Shown here: positions 1 through 7,415 of the stretch, one piece after another
How the letters are laid out: each line of letters begins with the position of its first letter
How positions within the stretch are numbered: position 1 is the first letter of the stretch
DNA from: Clostridiaceae bacterium
GTDB taxonomy: Bacteria > Bacillota_A > Clostridia > Acetivibrionales > Acetivibrionaceae
Assembly (NCBI GenBank): GCA_012513545.1
Contig: JAAZCB010001415.1
Location: 1-13,889, forward strand
Direction: 5' to 3'
Length of the DNA stretch: 13,889 nt
Notes under the pieces: model-generated
Database searches by the model: none
What the model was told of the DNA's origin: nothing
The model's input: the letters and a program-made list of their open reading frames with translations, nothing else
Made by a program: the position numbers and the translations under genes

Positions 1-1812
1 AAGGGTGGAACAGGAATTATTATACCTGGATCATTTTGTGTAGATGATCCTAATGGAAAGGTACTTAGTAATCAAACCAGAATTGATAGGTTTAAATTTG
101 TCAAAGACCTTTCTAGACTTGCCCGTAGTGTCCAATCTTACGGAGCTCTTTGTATACCTCAGATATATCATGCCGGAGCAAGAACAGATTTTACGCGGAC
201 TGAAGGGCTAGAACCACGCTGTGTTTCTGATGTAGATTCAGAAGATATCATCATTAAAAAATATCGTGCAAATGGTTCCCAAGTAGAATTGACTACTTCA
301 GAAGTCAAAGATTTGGTTTTGAAATTTATTCAAGCTGCGAAGTATTGCGAGATGGCAGGTTGTGATGGAGTCGAGTTACATTGCGCACATGGCTATTTAA
401 TCTCTCAGTTTTTATCGCCGGATACAAATAAACGCACGGATATGTACGGTGGAAGTTTGGACAATCGGATGCGCTTTGCGCTGGAAATAATAGAGGGCAT
501 AAGAGTATCTTGTGGAAAGGATTTTATTATCGGGGCACGTATTCCGGGTGCGGAATACGTAAAGAATGGACTTTCACCGGAGGATTGTCGGAAAGTTGCA
601 GTGCGATTTCAGGAAGCAGGAGCAGACTTCTTGGATATTAGTATTGGGTTGACGACGGATCTGACGAAGATACGGGAACCACAGGGGTATCCACAGGGAG
701 CTAGACTGGGTATAGTGGCCAATATTAAAAATGCTGTGAACATACCTGTTATGGGAGTTGGAAATTTAAAAGAACCAGACTTTTGCGATAAGGTGATAGC
801 AGATGGTATCGCTGATTACGTTTTAATGGCAAGACAGCTGATTTGTGATCCAGACTGGGCTAATAAAGCAAAATCAGGCCGCAGTAATGAAATAAGGCCA
901 TGCATTTCCTGTGGAGTTGGGTGTTTTGGTGCTTTAGAAATAGGACACTCTATCGAATGCGTATTGAACCCTAAAGTAGGGTATGAATATGAAAAAGCTG
1001 AAACTTGTAAAACTCCCCAAGCCAAAAACGTCCTTGTAATCGGGGGAGGTCTGGCAGGTATGCAGGCAGCTATAACGGCTGCCAAACGTGGGCATAATGT
1101 AAAGTTGTTTGAAAAGGAATACAAACTCGGTGGGCAAATGAACATTGCATGTGTTCCCCCTCACAAGGGTGTTATCATGAAAGCCTTAAACTGGTTTGCA
1201 GAAGAAGTAGGGCGTGTAGGAGTGGATATTCATCTTGGACATGAAATAACAATTGATGACGTAGAAATATTAAACCCTGACAAAGTGATTTTTGCAGCCG
1301 GATCCAAACCCTGGGATCCTGAATTACAAGGTAAGCAATTCACAGTGCAATGTTGGGATATTCTAAGCAGTAAGGTTTCAATACCCACAAATATAGAAGT
1401 AACAATAATCGGGGGAGGTATTGTCGGCTGTGAAACTGCATTACTACTCCAGCAGCATAACAACAGAGTTACCATTATTGAGAGGTTACCAGAGGTAGCA
1501 CTTGGATTAGAAGGCATACACCGGACTAGATTATTAGCAGAACTGGCTGAAGGTAATACAAAAATCCATACTGACACCAGAGTATTATCCATACAGGGGA
1601 AAAAGATAGTTTGTCAAAAAGATGACGGATCCGAAATAATTGTTAGATCTGGCGTTATTATACTTGCTATGGGGCAAAAATCAACTGGTTCAAGCCTGGC
1701 CAAAATAATCGGAGAAAAAGGATATGATGTTACAGTTATCGGAGATGCTTTGTTTCCTGCAACATTTGGCAAAGCTACTAAAGATGGATACTTGGCAGCA
1801 GTCCGAATTTGA
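1..1812 (+). CDS. NADH:flavin oxidoreductase / enoate reductase-type Old Yellow Enzyme (5' end missing)
   Basis: The frame is open from base 1, so the start lies outside the window; 603 residues are visible, and I expect some 40-70 more from the usual family length. The N-terminal FMN barrel is recognised by HGYLISQFLSP near residue 130 and the following RTDMYGGS. A C-x2-C-x3-C-x11-C cluster (Cys301, 304, 308, 320) has exactly the spacing of the [4Fe-4S] site of E. coli 2,4-dienoyl-CoA reductase. It is followed by an FAD Rossmann motif (IGGGLAG, about 347-353) and a second dinucleotide fold (IGGGIVG, about 470-476). The family passes NADH electrons via FAD and Fe-S to FMN to reduce activated C=C bonds; it includes FadH, clostridial 2-enoate reductase and BaiCD/BaiH. 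I do not see the active-site His expected of FadH in the segment around residues 212-232, so an enoate or cyclic-enone substrate is more likely than dienoyl-CoA. The gene converges on the MFS gene downstream. Confidence 0.93.
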   Translation, partial: KGGTGIIIPGSFCVDDPNGKVLSNQTRIDRFKFVKDLSRLARSVQSYGALCIPQIYHAGARTDFTRTEGLEPRCVSDVDSEDIIIKKYRANGSQVELTTSEVKDLVLKFIQAAKYCEMAGCDGVELHCAHGYLISQFLSPDTNKRTDMYGGSLDNRMRFALEIIEGIRVSCGKDFIIGARIPGAEYVKNGLSPEDCRKVAVRFQEAGADFLDISIGLTTDLTKIREPQGYPQGARLGIVANIKNAVNIPVMGVGNLKEPDFCDKVIADGIADYVLMARQLICDPDWANKAKSGRSNEIRPCISCGVGCFGALEIGHSIECVLNPKVGYEYEKAETCKTPQAKNVLVIGGGLAGMQAAITAAKRGHNVKLFEKEYKLGGQMNIACVPPHKGVIMKALNWFAEEVGRVGVDIHLGHEITIDDVEILNPDKVIFAAGSKPWDPELQGKQFTVQCWDILSSKVSIPTNIEVTIIGGGIVGCETALLLQQHNNRVTIIERLPEVALGLEGIHRTRLLAELAEGNTKIHTDTRVLSIQGKKIVCQKDDGSEIIVRSGVIILAMGQKSTGSSLAKIIGEKGYDVTVIGDALFPATFGKATKDGYLAAVRI

Positions 1813-1840
1813 CGTACCTGCACCGCCGGCACGCAAACCG

Positions 1841-1855
1841 AATACGACTCGTATT
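1841..1855. terminator. Short palindrome between convergent genes, weak bidirectional terminator candidate
   Basis: AATACGACTCGTATT is a perfect inverted repeat (AATACGA/TCGTATT around a single C), which as RNA could form about 6 bp with a 3-nt loop. It sits in the 68-bp gap between the convergent flavoprotein and MFS genes and is followed by AT-rich sequence on both sides. There is no proper T-run, so termination here is only a positional inference. Confidence 0.25.
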
Positions 1856-1880
1856 ATTAAATAATCAGATTGCAGCTTAG

Positions 1881-3128
1881 TTAGTTAAAGGTTAGCTTAT
1901 TCCTGGCCTTGTACGCCGTAGAACCAGCAACTATTATGGTTATAGCGAGGCCCATTTCAATTAAAAAAGGGATAAAATATGAGCCACCCATGGCATCGGC
2001 GACAAAGCCCCACAAGGTTTGTCCAACTGCTTGAGAAAGACTGAATATCATTATGATAATGGAGTAGATTTGAGTGAATTGACGTATACCAAATATTTTA
2101 TTTACTAATAAGGGAGTCTGCACTGCCGGTGTAGAAATACAAATCCCAAATATTAAAGCTCCCAGTAAAAGCATATTTGACATGCCTGGTCCTAAAAATA
2201 TCATGAGACTGATTCCGGTAAAACCACACAAGCCACACACGGTCAATGCGCCTATAACTGTTTTGTCATTTAAATAACCCAGGGCTACCTTCCCCAGCAA
2301 CAGACCAACCATACTGAATGAAGCTATGGCTGCTCCGATAGATATGTCTTTGCCAACCGAATCGGCGTATGCAGGAAGATGTACGGTGAAAGCATTTGAA
2401 AAACCACATGCAATGGCAAAAATGACAAGTATGAAAAAGGGGGCGGATTTGATTGCTGCTGAGAAGGGTACACCAGTAACTACTTCTGGATTTATGTTAT
2501 CAGATGTTGTTTCTTCTCTGTAACCATAGGGTTTTAAGCCTTTTTCACTGGGGTAGTCTCTAATAAACAAAGCAACCAGCGGGAATACAATAAAAGCAAT
2601 AATCGCTGCAAAAACCAGGTATGCTATTCTCCAGCCATAATTTGTAATGATATACCCGCCTAATGGATTTAAAACAATAGCACCTATACCTGTAAAAGCA
2701 GAGCAAAGACCGATATAAAATCCATTTTGTACACTAAACCAACGGTATATAAGCGTAGGCATGCCAACCATAATCAACGGTCCTGTTAGTCCTAAAAACA
2801 CGGCAGCAATATAGAATTGGATAACAGACGTAAAAGTTGACAGCGCGCCTAATGCTATGGCACAGATCATGACACAAGCTGATAGTAGAATACGGGAATT
2901 GGTCCTGGCCATAATATTCCCTGTGATAGGGAACAGCAGTGCCTGGGATACCGATTGGATCGCTATAAAAATAGAAAATACTCCGCTTGAGATTCCTAAA
3001 TCCCGGGTAACCGGAATCAAAAAAATGCCCGAACAATTGAAAGCTATTGTCGACGGTAATGCCATTACACAACATGCAACTACAATCAAAAATGCATGGT
3101 GGAAACCACGGGGGGAGTTATTCTTCAA
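1881..3128 (-). CDS. MFS transporter, oxalate/formate antiporter-like
   Basis: A 415-residue, very hydrophobic protein with about 12 membrane segments, the normal size for the major facilitator superfamily. A Tyr-Gly-Trp-Arg sequence (residues 164-167) follows TM5, and the central cytoplasmic loop begins RDYPSEKGLKPYG (190-202), a form I associate with OFA-like carboxylate transporters of anaerobic Bacillota. The start is TTG (plus-strand 3126-3128). It is chosen because GAGG lies 9 nt upstream on the minus strand and the protein then begins with a short charged tail before TM1. The gene is transcribed towards the flavoprotein and away from the SDR, with its own sigma-A-like promoter at 3184-3212. 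The likely role is proton-coupled import or exchange of an organic acid or the pathway substrate. The substrate is an inference from context only. Confidence 0.88.
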   Translation of the reverse strand: MKNNSPRGFHHAFLIVVACCVMALPSTIAFNCSGIFLIPVTRDLGISSGVFSIFIAIQSVSQALLFPITGNIMARTNSRILLSACVMICAIALGALSTFTSVIQFYIAAVFLGLTGPLIMVGMPTLIYRWFSVQNGFYIGLCSAFTGIGAIVLNPLGGYIITNYGWRIAYLVFAAIIAFIVFPLVALFIRDYPSEKGLKPYGYREETTSDNINPEVVTGVPFSAAIKSAPFFILVIFAIACGFSNAFTVHLPAYADSVGKDISIGAAIASFSMVGLLLGKVALGYLNDKTVIGALTVCGLCGFTGISLMIFLGPGMSNMLLLGALIFGICISTPAVQTPLLVNKIFGIRQFTQIYSIIIMIFSLSQAVGQTLWGFVADAMGGSYFIPFLIEMGLAITIIVAGSTAYKARNKLTFN

Positions 3129-3183
3129 TTTTAATTACCTCAAATTTACATGATCTATTCTACGACTATGCAACTTACAAAAC

Positions 3184-3212
3184 ATGATATGTCTAAAAAT
3201 CTAGGAAATCAA
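3184..3212 (-). promoter_or_regulatory. Sigma-A-type promoter for the MFS gene
   Basis: On the minus strand TTGATT (plus 3207-3212) and TATCAT (plus 3184-3189) are separated by exactly 17 nt, giving 4/6 and 5/6 matches to the -35 and -10 consensus. Transcription would begin near 3177, leaving a leader of about 50 nt before the TTG start. The left arm of the inverted repeat (3215-3225) lies two bases upstream of the -35 box, a typical activator position. Confidence 0.5.
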
Positions 3213-3214
3213 TA

Positions 3215-3277
3215 AATTTTCAACAAATAACCTTAAACTGCTATATTCTTCGCTACTATTGCCACCTGTTGAAAATT
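3215..3277. promoter_or_regulatory. 11-bp inverted repeat, candidate operator/UAS in the divergent promoter region
   Basis: AATTTTCAACA (3215-3225) and TGTTGAAAATT (3267-3277) are perfect reverse complements separated by 41 bp; centre to centre is 52 bp, about five helical turns. Read towards each gene both arms are TGTTGAAAATT. The left arm abuts the MFS -35 box and the right arm lies 22 bp upstream of the sigma-54 -24 element. The layout suits a dimeric or looping regulator, possibly a sigma-54 enhancer-binding protein, acting on both genes. No regulator gene is visible in the window. Confidence 0.45.
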
Positions 3278-3299
3278 CCATGAGTGTATAACCTGGAGT

Positions 3300-3314
3300 T
3301 GGAACAATTTTTGC
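3300..3314 (+). promoter_or_regulatory. Sigma-54 (-24/-12) promoter for the SDR gene
   Basis: TGGAAC-N5-TTGC matches the TGGCAC-N5-TTGC consensus with one mismatch. The invariant GG (3301-3302) and GC (3313-3314) are separated by the required 10 nt. The start point would be near 3326, giving a leader of about 52 nt to the ATG at 3378. No convincing sigma-A promoter was seen for this gene. Activation would need an enhancer-binding protein, perhaps at the upstream inverted repeat. Confidence 0.6.
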
Positions 3315-3377
3315 ATATTTACAATAACATTGTCGATGTTAATAAAGATAAAAGCGAAGTCTAGGAGGATATTACTT

Positions 3378-4181
3378 ATGAGACTAAAGGACAAGGTATG
3401 TATCATAACTGGGTCGGGCAATGGAATGGGAAAAGCTGCAGCATTACTTTTTGCTCGTGAAGGAGCAAAAGTTGTGGTTGCAGACTTTAATGAAAATGCA
3501 GGCCGTCAAACAGTAGATGAAATTAAAAAAGAGGGTTTAATTGCAGAGTTTGTTAGAGTAGATGTTTCAAAAGAAGATGAAGTAAAGGCAATGGTTAAAT
3601 TCGCGGTAGATACATTCGGAAAGCTTGATGTGCTCTTTAATAACGCTGGAATTAGTTCTCGTCCGATAGGAGACTCAGGCAAAATAGCAACTGTTCCTGA
3701 AGAAGCTTTTGATCAACAAATAGCGGTCAATCTTAAGGGTGTTTTCTTAGGTTGTAAGCATGCCATCCCTGAAATGCTAAAAAACGGCAAAGGATCCATC
3801 ATTAACACTTCTTCAACAGCCGGAATTATTGGTGGTCAGGGAATAGGACCATTTGGAGCTAAAAACCCCACGCCAGGCCCTGCAGCTTATTCCGCTGCTA
3901 AAGGCGGCATTATTCCTATGAGCAAATCGATAGGAATCGCGTATGGTGAAAACAACATAAGATGCAATGTTATTGTCCCTGGGCCAGTTGAAACAGACTT
4001 GATGAAGCCTCTTCATCTTGATCAAAAAGAAATAAGAGATAGCTACGAAGCTGCGATACCTTTAAGAAGACTGGGAGAACCTGAAGATATCGCCAAAGCT
4101 GCTATATTTTTAGCATCAGATGAATCATCCTGGATTACAGGTCAAGTTCTGGCAGTAGATGGTGGAATATCGACTTATTAA
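3378..4181 (+). CDS. Short-chain dehydrogenase/reductase (classical SDR, NAD-type)
   Basis: A 267-residue classical SDR. The cofactor motif TGSGNGMG covers residues 11-18. An Asp at the end of beta-2 (Asp36 in VVVADFN) favours NAD(H) over NADP(H). NNAG is at 88-91, and the catalytic residues are Asn118, a Ser at 145/146, Tyr171 and Lys175 in YSAAK. A C-terminal VDGGIS is usual for the family. A longer open frame reaches back to an ATG at 3330, but that has no ribosome site and would lie only about four bases after the predicted sigma-54 start point. The ATG at 3378 has AGGAGG at 3363-3368, nine bases away. The enzyme would interconvert a secondary or cyclic alcohol and its ketone, or a primary alcohol and its aldehyde. 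The Mop gene follows after 238 bp with no clear terminator between them, so the two may be co-transcribed. Confidence 0.93.
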   Translation: MRLKDKVCIITGSGNGMGKAAALLFAREGAKVVVADFNENAGRQTVDEIKKEGLIAEFVRVDVSKEDEVKAMVKFAVDTFGKLDVLFNNAGISSRPIGDSGKIATVPEEAFDQQIAVNLKGVFLGCKHAIPEMLKNGKGSIINTSSTAGIIGGQGIGPFGAKNPTPGPAAYSAAKGGIIPMSKSIGIAYGENNIRCNVIVPGPVETDLMKPLHLDQKEIRDSYEAAIPLRRLGEPEDIAKAAIFLASDESSWITGQVLAVDGGISTY

Positions 4182-4211
4182 GAAGTTTAAAATACAAATA
4201 GGGAAAACTCT

Positions 4212-4252
4212 TTGGACACAAATGAATTTATGAAAGTAATATTTAAATATTA
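4212..4252 (+). promoter_or_regulatory. Weak promoter candidate with an AT palindrome upstream of mop
   Basis: TTGGAC (4212-4217) and AGTAAT (4235-4240) are 17 nt apart, a mediocre sigma-A match. The 16-bp perfect palindrome TAATATTTAAATATTA (4237-4252) overlaps the -10 box and could be an operator, although AT palindromes arise by chance in such DNA. A TTGACA at 4278-4283 has no acceptable -10 box. The rest of the 238-bp gap holds nothing I can assign. Confidence 0.2.
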
Positions 4253-4419
4253 AACTAACTGGAGCGAATACGTCGACTTGACAGAAAATACCATAGATGA
4301 AATTCAAATAAAAATATTTATACCAAATAATGAAACGTCCGGATATCCATACATGAATCTGTAAACTCGGACAATTGAAGCGGTATTATAAAAATGAGAA
4401 TGTAGGAGTGATTGGAGAA

Positions 4420-7278
4420 ATGGCAACTCAAAAAAAAGCGCTGATAATAAATGGCGTTGAAAGAATGTTTTTTTGTGACCCGGAACACGATTCTCTGGCG
4501 GATGTCATTCGCAGGCTTGGTCTTACTGGAACTAAAATAGGGTGTAATGTAGGCCAGTGTGGTGCTTGTTCTGTCATTCTTAATGGCAAATTAGTACGTT
4601 CTTGTGTTAGAAAGATCAAAAATGTTGACGATTATAGCCAGGTGTTTACAATCGAAGGCATGGGTGTTGCTGACAATCTGCATCCGCTTCAGTTGTCATT
4701 TATGGTCCATGGTGCTCTGCAATGCGGGTTCTGCACACCTGGTTTTATTGTTTCAGCAAAAGCATTATTAGATTCTAATCCAAATCCTACTCGTTCGGAA
4801 GTGCGCGAATGGTTCAGAAAGAATCGCAATGCATGTCGTTGTACTGGCTATAAGCAAATTGTTGATGCGGTAATGGATGCGGCCAGGGTTTTACGTGGTG
4901 AGAAATCCATGGAAGAACTTGCCTGGCAGTTGAAAGACGATAATTACTACAATGCTCACTTACCCAGGCCGTCGGCACTTGGCAAAGTACTTGGAGCATG
5001 TGAATATGGTGATGATCTTGCTGCTAAAGCACCGGATGATATGCTCTACCTCGCGGTTGTTATGGCCGGTGTCTCCCATGCTAATATCAAGGGTATTGAC
5101 TGCAGTGAAGCTGAAAAAGCTCCAGGTGTAGTCAAGGTTATTACCTACAAAGACGTAACAGGTCCTAATAACATAATTAATCCGATCGGTATGCCTCGTT
5201 CGCTCGCCGACGGTAATGAACGTGAAATCCTGGCGTCTACAAAAGTGTACCAATACGGTGATATCGTAGCATTGGTAGCAGCAGATTCACACCACCATGC
5301 CCGGGAGGCCGCCAAACTGGTTAAAGTTAATATTGAGGAGTTACCGGCGTACATGAATGCACTCGAATCCCTGGCGGATGACGCCTTGGAAATACATCCC
5401 GGTATACCAAACCTTTTTGTACATCAACCGCTTATGAAGGGTGAGGACCCCAGGGAAATAATAGAGAAAGCTCCCTATGTAGCAGAAGGTAGTTTCTCTA
5501 CACAAGTCCAGCCGCATTTTCCAATAGAACCGGAGGTAGGTCAGGCTTACGTTGACTCTGAAGGTGTAGTGACGATCAATGTCCAGACTCATGCGATATA
5601 CGTGTTTAGAGATGTAACTGCCGCAAGTTTAGGACTGCCCAGGGAAAAAGTTCGAGTTGTTGCGAATGTTTCCGGGGGTTCTTTCGGATATGCATTTTGC
5701 CCTCATTTTCCCGCCCTATTGGGAGCAGCAACATTGGCATTGGGTGGCAGGCCTGTAACCCTTACTTTCAGTTATGAGGAGCATATGCGTTATACCGGTA
5801 AGCGTATCCCGATTTTTATTAATGCCCGCATGGCTGCTGATGAGAATGGTAAATTAATAGCAGGCGACTTCGATGCTGTATATGATAAAGGTGCTTATTC
5901 AGAATCGTCAATAATTGTAAGAGTTCCGTGCCGCTTTTTTGGCTGGCCGTATGCCATTCCAAACGTTAGAGGATTAACCAAAGGAGTATTTTCAAACCAT
6001 ACCTTCGGTACAGCGTACCGCGGCTTTGGTTCACCCCAAGCTATGACCGCTTCTGAATCACTAATGGATATACTGGCAGAAAAGATTGGGATGGATCCGC
6101 TGGAGATTAGATACTTGAATTGTTTCAGGGAAGGAGATACCACCAACGTTGGCAGCACTTTGGACGTACACCCTGTGCCCGGGTTGATTGAAAAGCTTCG
6201 CCCCAAGTATGAGGCGTTAATCGAGCGAGCCAAGAGGGAATCCACGCCGCTGAAAAAACGTGGTGTTGGTGTTGCAATCGGATCTTACGTTGTCGGAGGA
6301 CCAAACGACCATGCAGAAGTTATGCTGGAGCTTAATCCTGACGGTAGTATAACCAACTACAATACCTGGGAAGATATTGGGCAGGGCGGCGATATAGGTA
6401 TTCTTGTCCATACTCTTGAAGCGCTTAAACCGCTAAAGATTAAACCTGACCAGGTCAAAAATGTAGGAAACGACTCATCGCTGTGCCCAAATTCAGGAAT
6501 TGCTGCAGGAAGTCGTTCCCACTTTATGGTTGGAAATGCTATCAAAGATGCTGCAGAAAAGCTGTTGAACGCCATGAGGAAACCTGACGGAACATTTCGC
6601 ACTTATGACGAGATGGTAGCCGAAGAAATTCCAACCAAGTATCTCGGCATTTTTCATCAGGGTACTAAAACCGTGCAGATTGATGTCAACGACGGTCATG
6701 GTGACCCTTCGGTTGACTATTCTTACGCTGCCTATGCAACTGAAGTTGAAGTTGATGTTACCACTGGAAAGACAAAGGTTATTGCCATGCACTGTATAGC
6801 TGATGTAGGTGTTGTAGGCAATTATCTTGCCGTCGACGGCCAGGCATTTGGAGGTATGGAGCATTCGATTGGTTATGCTCTTTCTGAGAATTATGCTGAT
6901 CCTAAGAAGCATGCATCGCTTGCAAGCGCTGGTTTTCCTTATATTGATATGATACCGGATGACGATGATTTTACGGTTGAGTATCAGCAAACAGAGAGAC
7001 CACTAGGGCCATATGGTTCAGGTGGTGCTTCAGAAGCATTTCAGTCCGGTGGGTATGTATCGATAATTAATGCGATCTATAATGCGGTTGGCGTTCGTAT
7101 TCAATCGATGCCGGCCACACCTGAAAAAGTCAAAGCCGCACTTGAGGCGAAGGAAAAAGGAATTGAATTGAGTCAGGAAAAATTCTATCTGGGTCCGGAT
7201 ATGTATGAAACACTTGACGAAATAAAAGCGAATCCAATTGTTACCACTGGGACGGTTATTGAAAGTGGCGGGCATTAA
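4420..7278 (+). CDS. mop: Molybdenum hydroxylase / aldehyde oxidoreductase (Mop type, Fe-S and Mo domains fused)
   Basis: The 952-residue protein is a single-chain xanthine-oxidase-family enzyme oxidising aldehydes (or hydroxylating heterocycles) with water as the oxygen source. A plant-type [2Fe-2S] site uses Cys42, 47, 50 and 62; the second uses Cys102, 105, 139 and 141 (CGFC and CRCTGY). These are two residues off the cysteines I recall for D. gigas MOP. The Mo-pterin part starts near 182 and has GGSFGYAF (419-426), AYRGFG (532-537) and GQGGD (654-658). GPYGSGGASE ends at Glu872, which aligns with the catalytic Glu869 of MOP. No FAD domain or separate FAD subunit is present, as in MOP. About 40 C-terminal residues extend beyond the usual end. 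ATG 4420 is chosen because AGGAG lies 11 nt upstream and the product then starts like MOP; in-frame TTG 4375 and GTG 4408 are less likely. Confidence 0.95.
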   Translation: MATQKKALIINGVERMFFCDPEHDSLADVIRRLGLTGTKIGCNVGQCGACSVILNGKLVRSCVRKIKNVDDYSQVFTIEGMGVADNLHPLQLSFMVHGALQCGFCTPGFIVSAKALLDSNPNPTRSEVREWFRKNRNACRCTGYKQIVDAVMDAARVLRGEKSMEELAWQLKDDNYYNAHLPRPSALGKVLGACEYGDDLAAKAPDDMLYLAVVMAGVSHANIKGIDCSEAEKAPGVVKVITYKDVTGPNNIINPIGMPRSLADGNEREILASTKVYQYGDIVALVAADSHHHAREAAKLVKVNIEELPAYMNALESLADDALEIHPGIPNLFVHQPLMKGEDPREIIEKAPYVAEGSFSTQVQPHFPIEPEVGQAYVDSEGVVTINVQTHAIYVFRDVTAASLGLPREKVRVVANVSGGSFGYAFCPHFPALLGAATLALGGRPVTLTFSYEEHMRYTGKRIPIFINARMAADENGKLIAGDFDAVYDKGAYSESSIIVRVPCRFFGWPYAIPNVRGLTKGVFSNHTFGTAYRGFGSPQAMTASESLMDILAEKIGMDPLEIRYLNCFREGDTTNVGSTLDVHPVPGLIEKLRPKYEALIERAKRESTPLKKRGVGVAIGSYVVGGPNDHAEVMLELNPDGSITNYNTWEDIGQGGDIGILVHTLEALKPLKIKPDQVKNVGNDSSLCPNSGIAAGSRSHFMVGNAIKDAAEKLLNAMRKPDGTFRTYDEMVAEEIPTKYLGIFHQGTKTVQIDVNDGHGDPSVDYSYAAYATEVEVDVTTGKTKVIAMHCIADVGVVGNYLAVDGQAFGGMEHSIGYALSENYADPKKHASLASAGFPYIDMIPDDDDFTVEYQQTERPLGPYGSGGASEAFQSGGYVSIINAIYNAVGVRIQSMPATPEKVKAALEAKEKGIELSQEKFYLGPDMYETLDEIKANPIVTTGTVIESGGH

Positions 7279-7301
7279 ACAAAAGCTGCGAAATAGAATT
7301 A

Positions 7302-7330
7302 GTGATCACATTTTAAAAGTGTGTTATTAT
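7302..7330 (+). promoter_or_regulatory. Promoter candidate upstream of the flavin/Fe-S gene
   Basis: An extended -10 element, TGT followed by TATTAT (7325-7330, 5/6), lies 17 nt after GTGATC (7302-7307, 3/6). The perfect palindrome GTGATCAC (7302-7309) covers the -35 position and could be an operator. If active, it would give the downstream genes their own transcript, with the stem-loop at 7354-7391 in the leader. Confidence 0.35.
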
Positions 7331-7353
7331 CTTTTTGAAGAATAGACACCAAT

Positions 7354-7391
7354 AACATTTCCCCTGTGATGAGCATTGCAGGGGAAATGTT
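7354..7391 (+). promoter_or_regulatory. Perfect 13-bp stem-loop between mop and the flavin/Fe-S gene
   Basis: AACATTTCCCCTG (7354-7366) and CAGGGGAAATGTT (7379-7391) pair perfectly around a 12-nt loop. It lies 75 nt after the mop stop and 13 nt before the GGAGG ribosome site of the next gene. Only three Ts end the 3' arm, so it is a poor intrinsic terminator by itself. It may be an attenuator, a processing or stability element that lets mop be expressed above the downstream gene, or a protein-binding leader structure. Confidence 0.5.
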
Positions 7392-7415
7392 TCAAAAGGT
7401 TTATGGAGGCATACT

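Noticed and set aside
1841..1850. AATACGACTC resembles the start of a phage T7 promoter
   Set aside because: Only 10 bases match, the essential downstream part is absent, and the stretch is explained by the local palindrome.
1811..1861. A second-frame tail (DVPAPPARKPNTTRIIK) running past the flavoprotein stop, suggesting a C-terminal frameshift
   Set aside because: The in-frame ending GDALFPATFGKATKDGYLAAVRI-type tail (seen as GDA near 581-583 and GYLAAVRI at the end) is a normal family terminus, so a frameshift is not needed. The tail is short and may be chance.
3330..3377. Upstream ATG start for the SDR, adding 16 residues
   Set aside because: It has no ribosome site, lies almost on the predicted transcription start, and precedes the normal SDR N-terminus; the ATG at 3378 has AGGAGG.
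4278..4364. 28-codon frame from TTG before mop (LTENTIDEIQIKIF...)
   Set aside because: The nearest GGAG is 13 bases away, no family is recognised, and the frame is short; it is not supported as a gene.
6493..6990. 165-codon minus-strand open frame inside mop, with many shorter ones opposite every large gene
   Set aside because: The overlapping plus-strand frames carry full family motifs; the antisense products have no recognisable domains or ribosome sites and are shadows.
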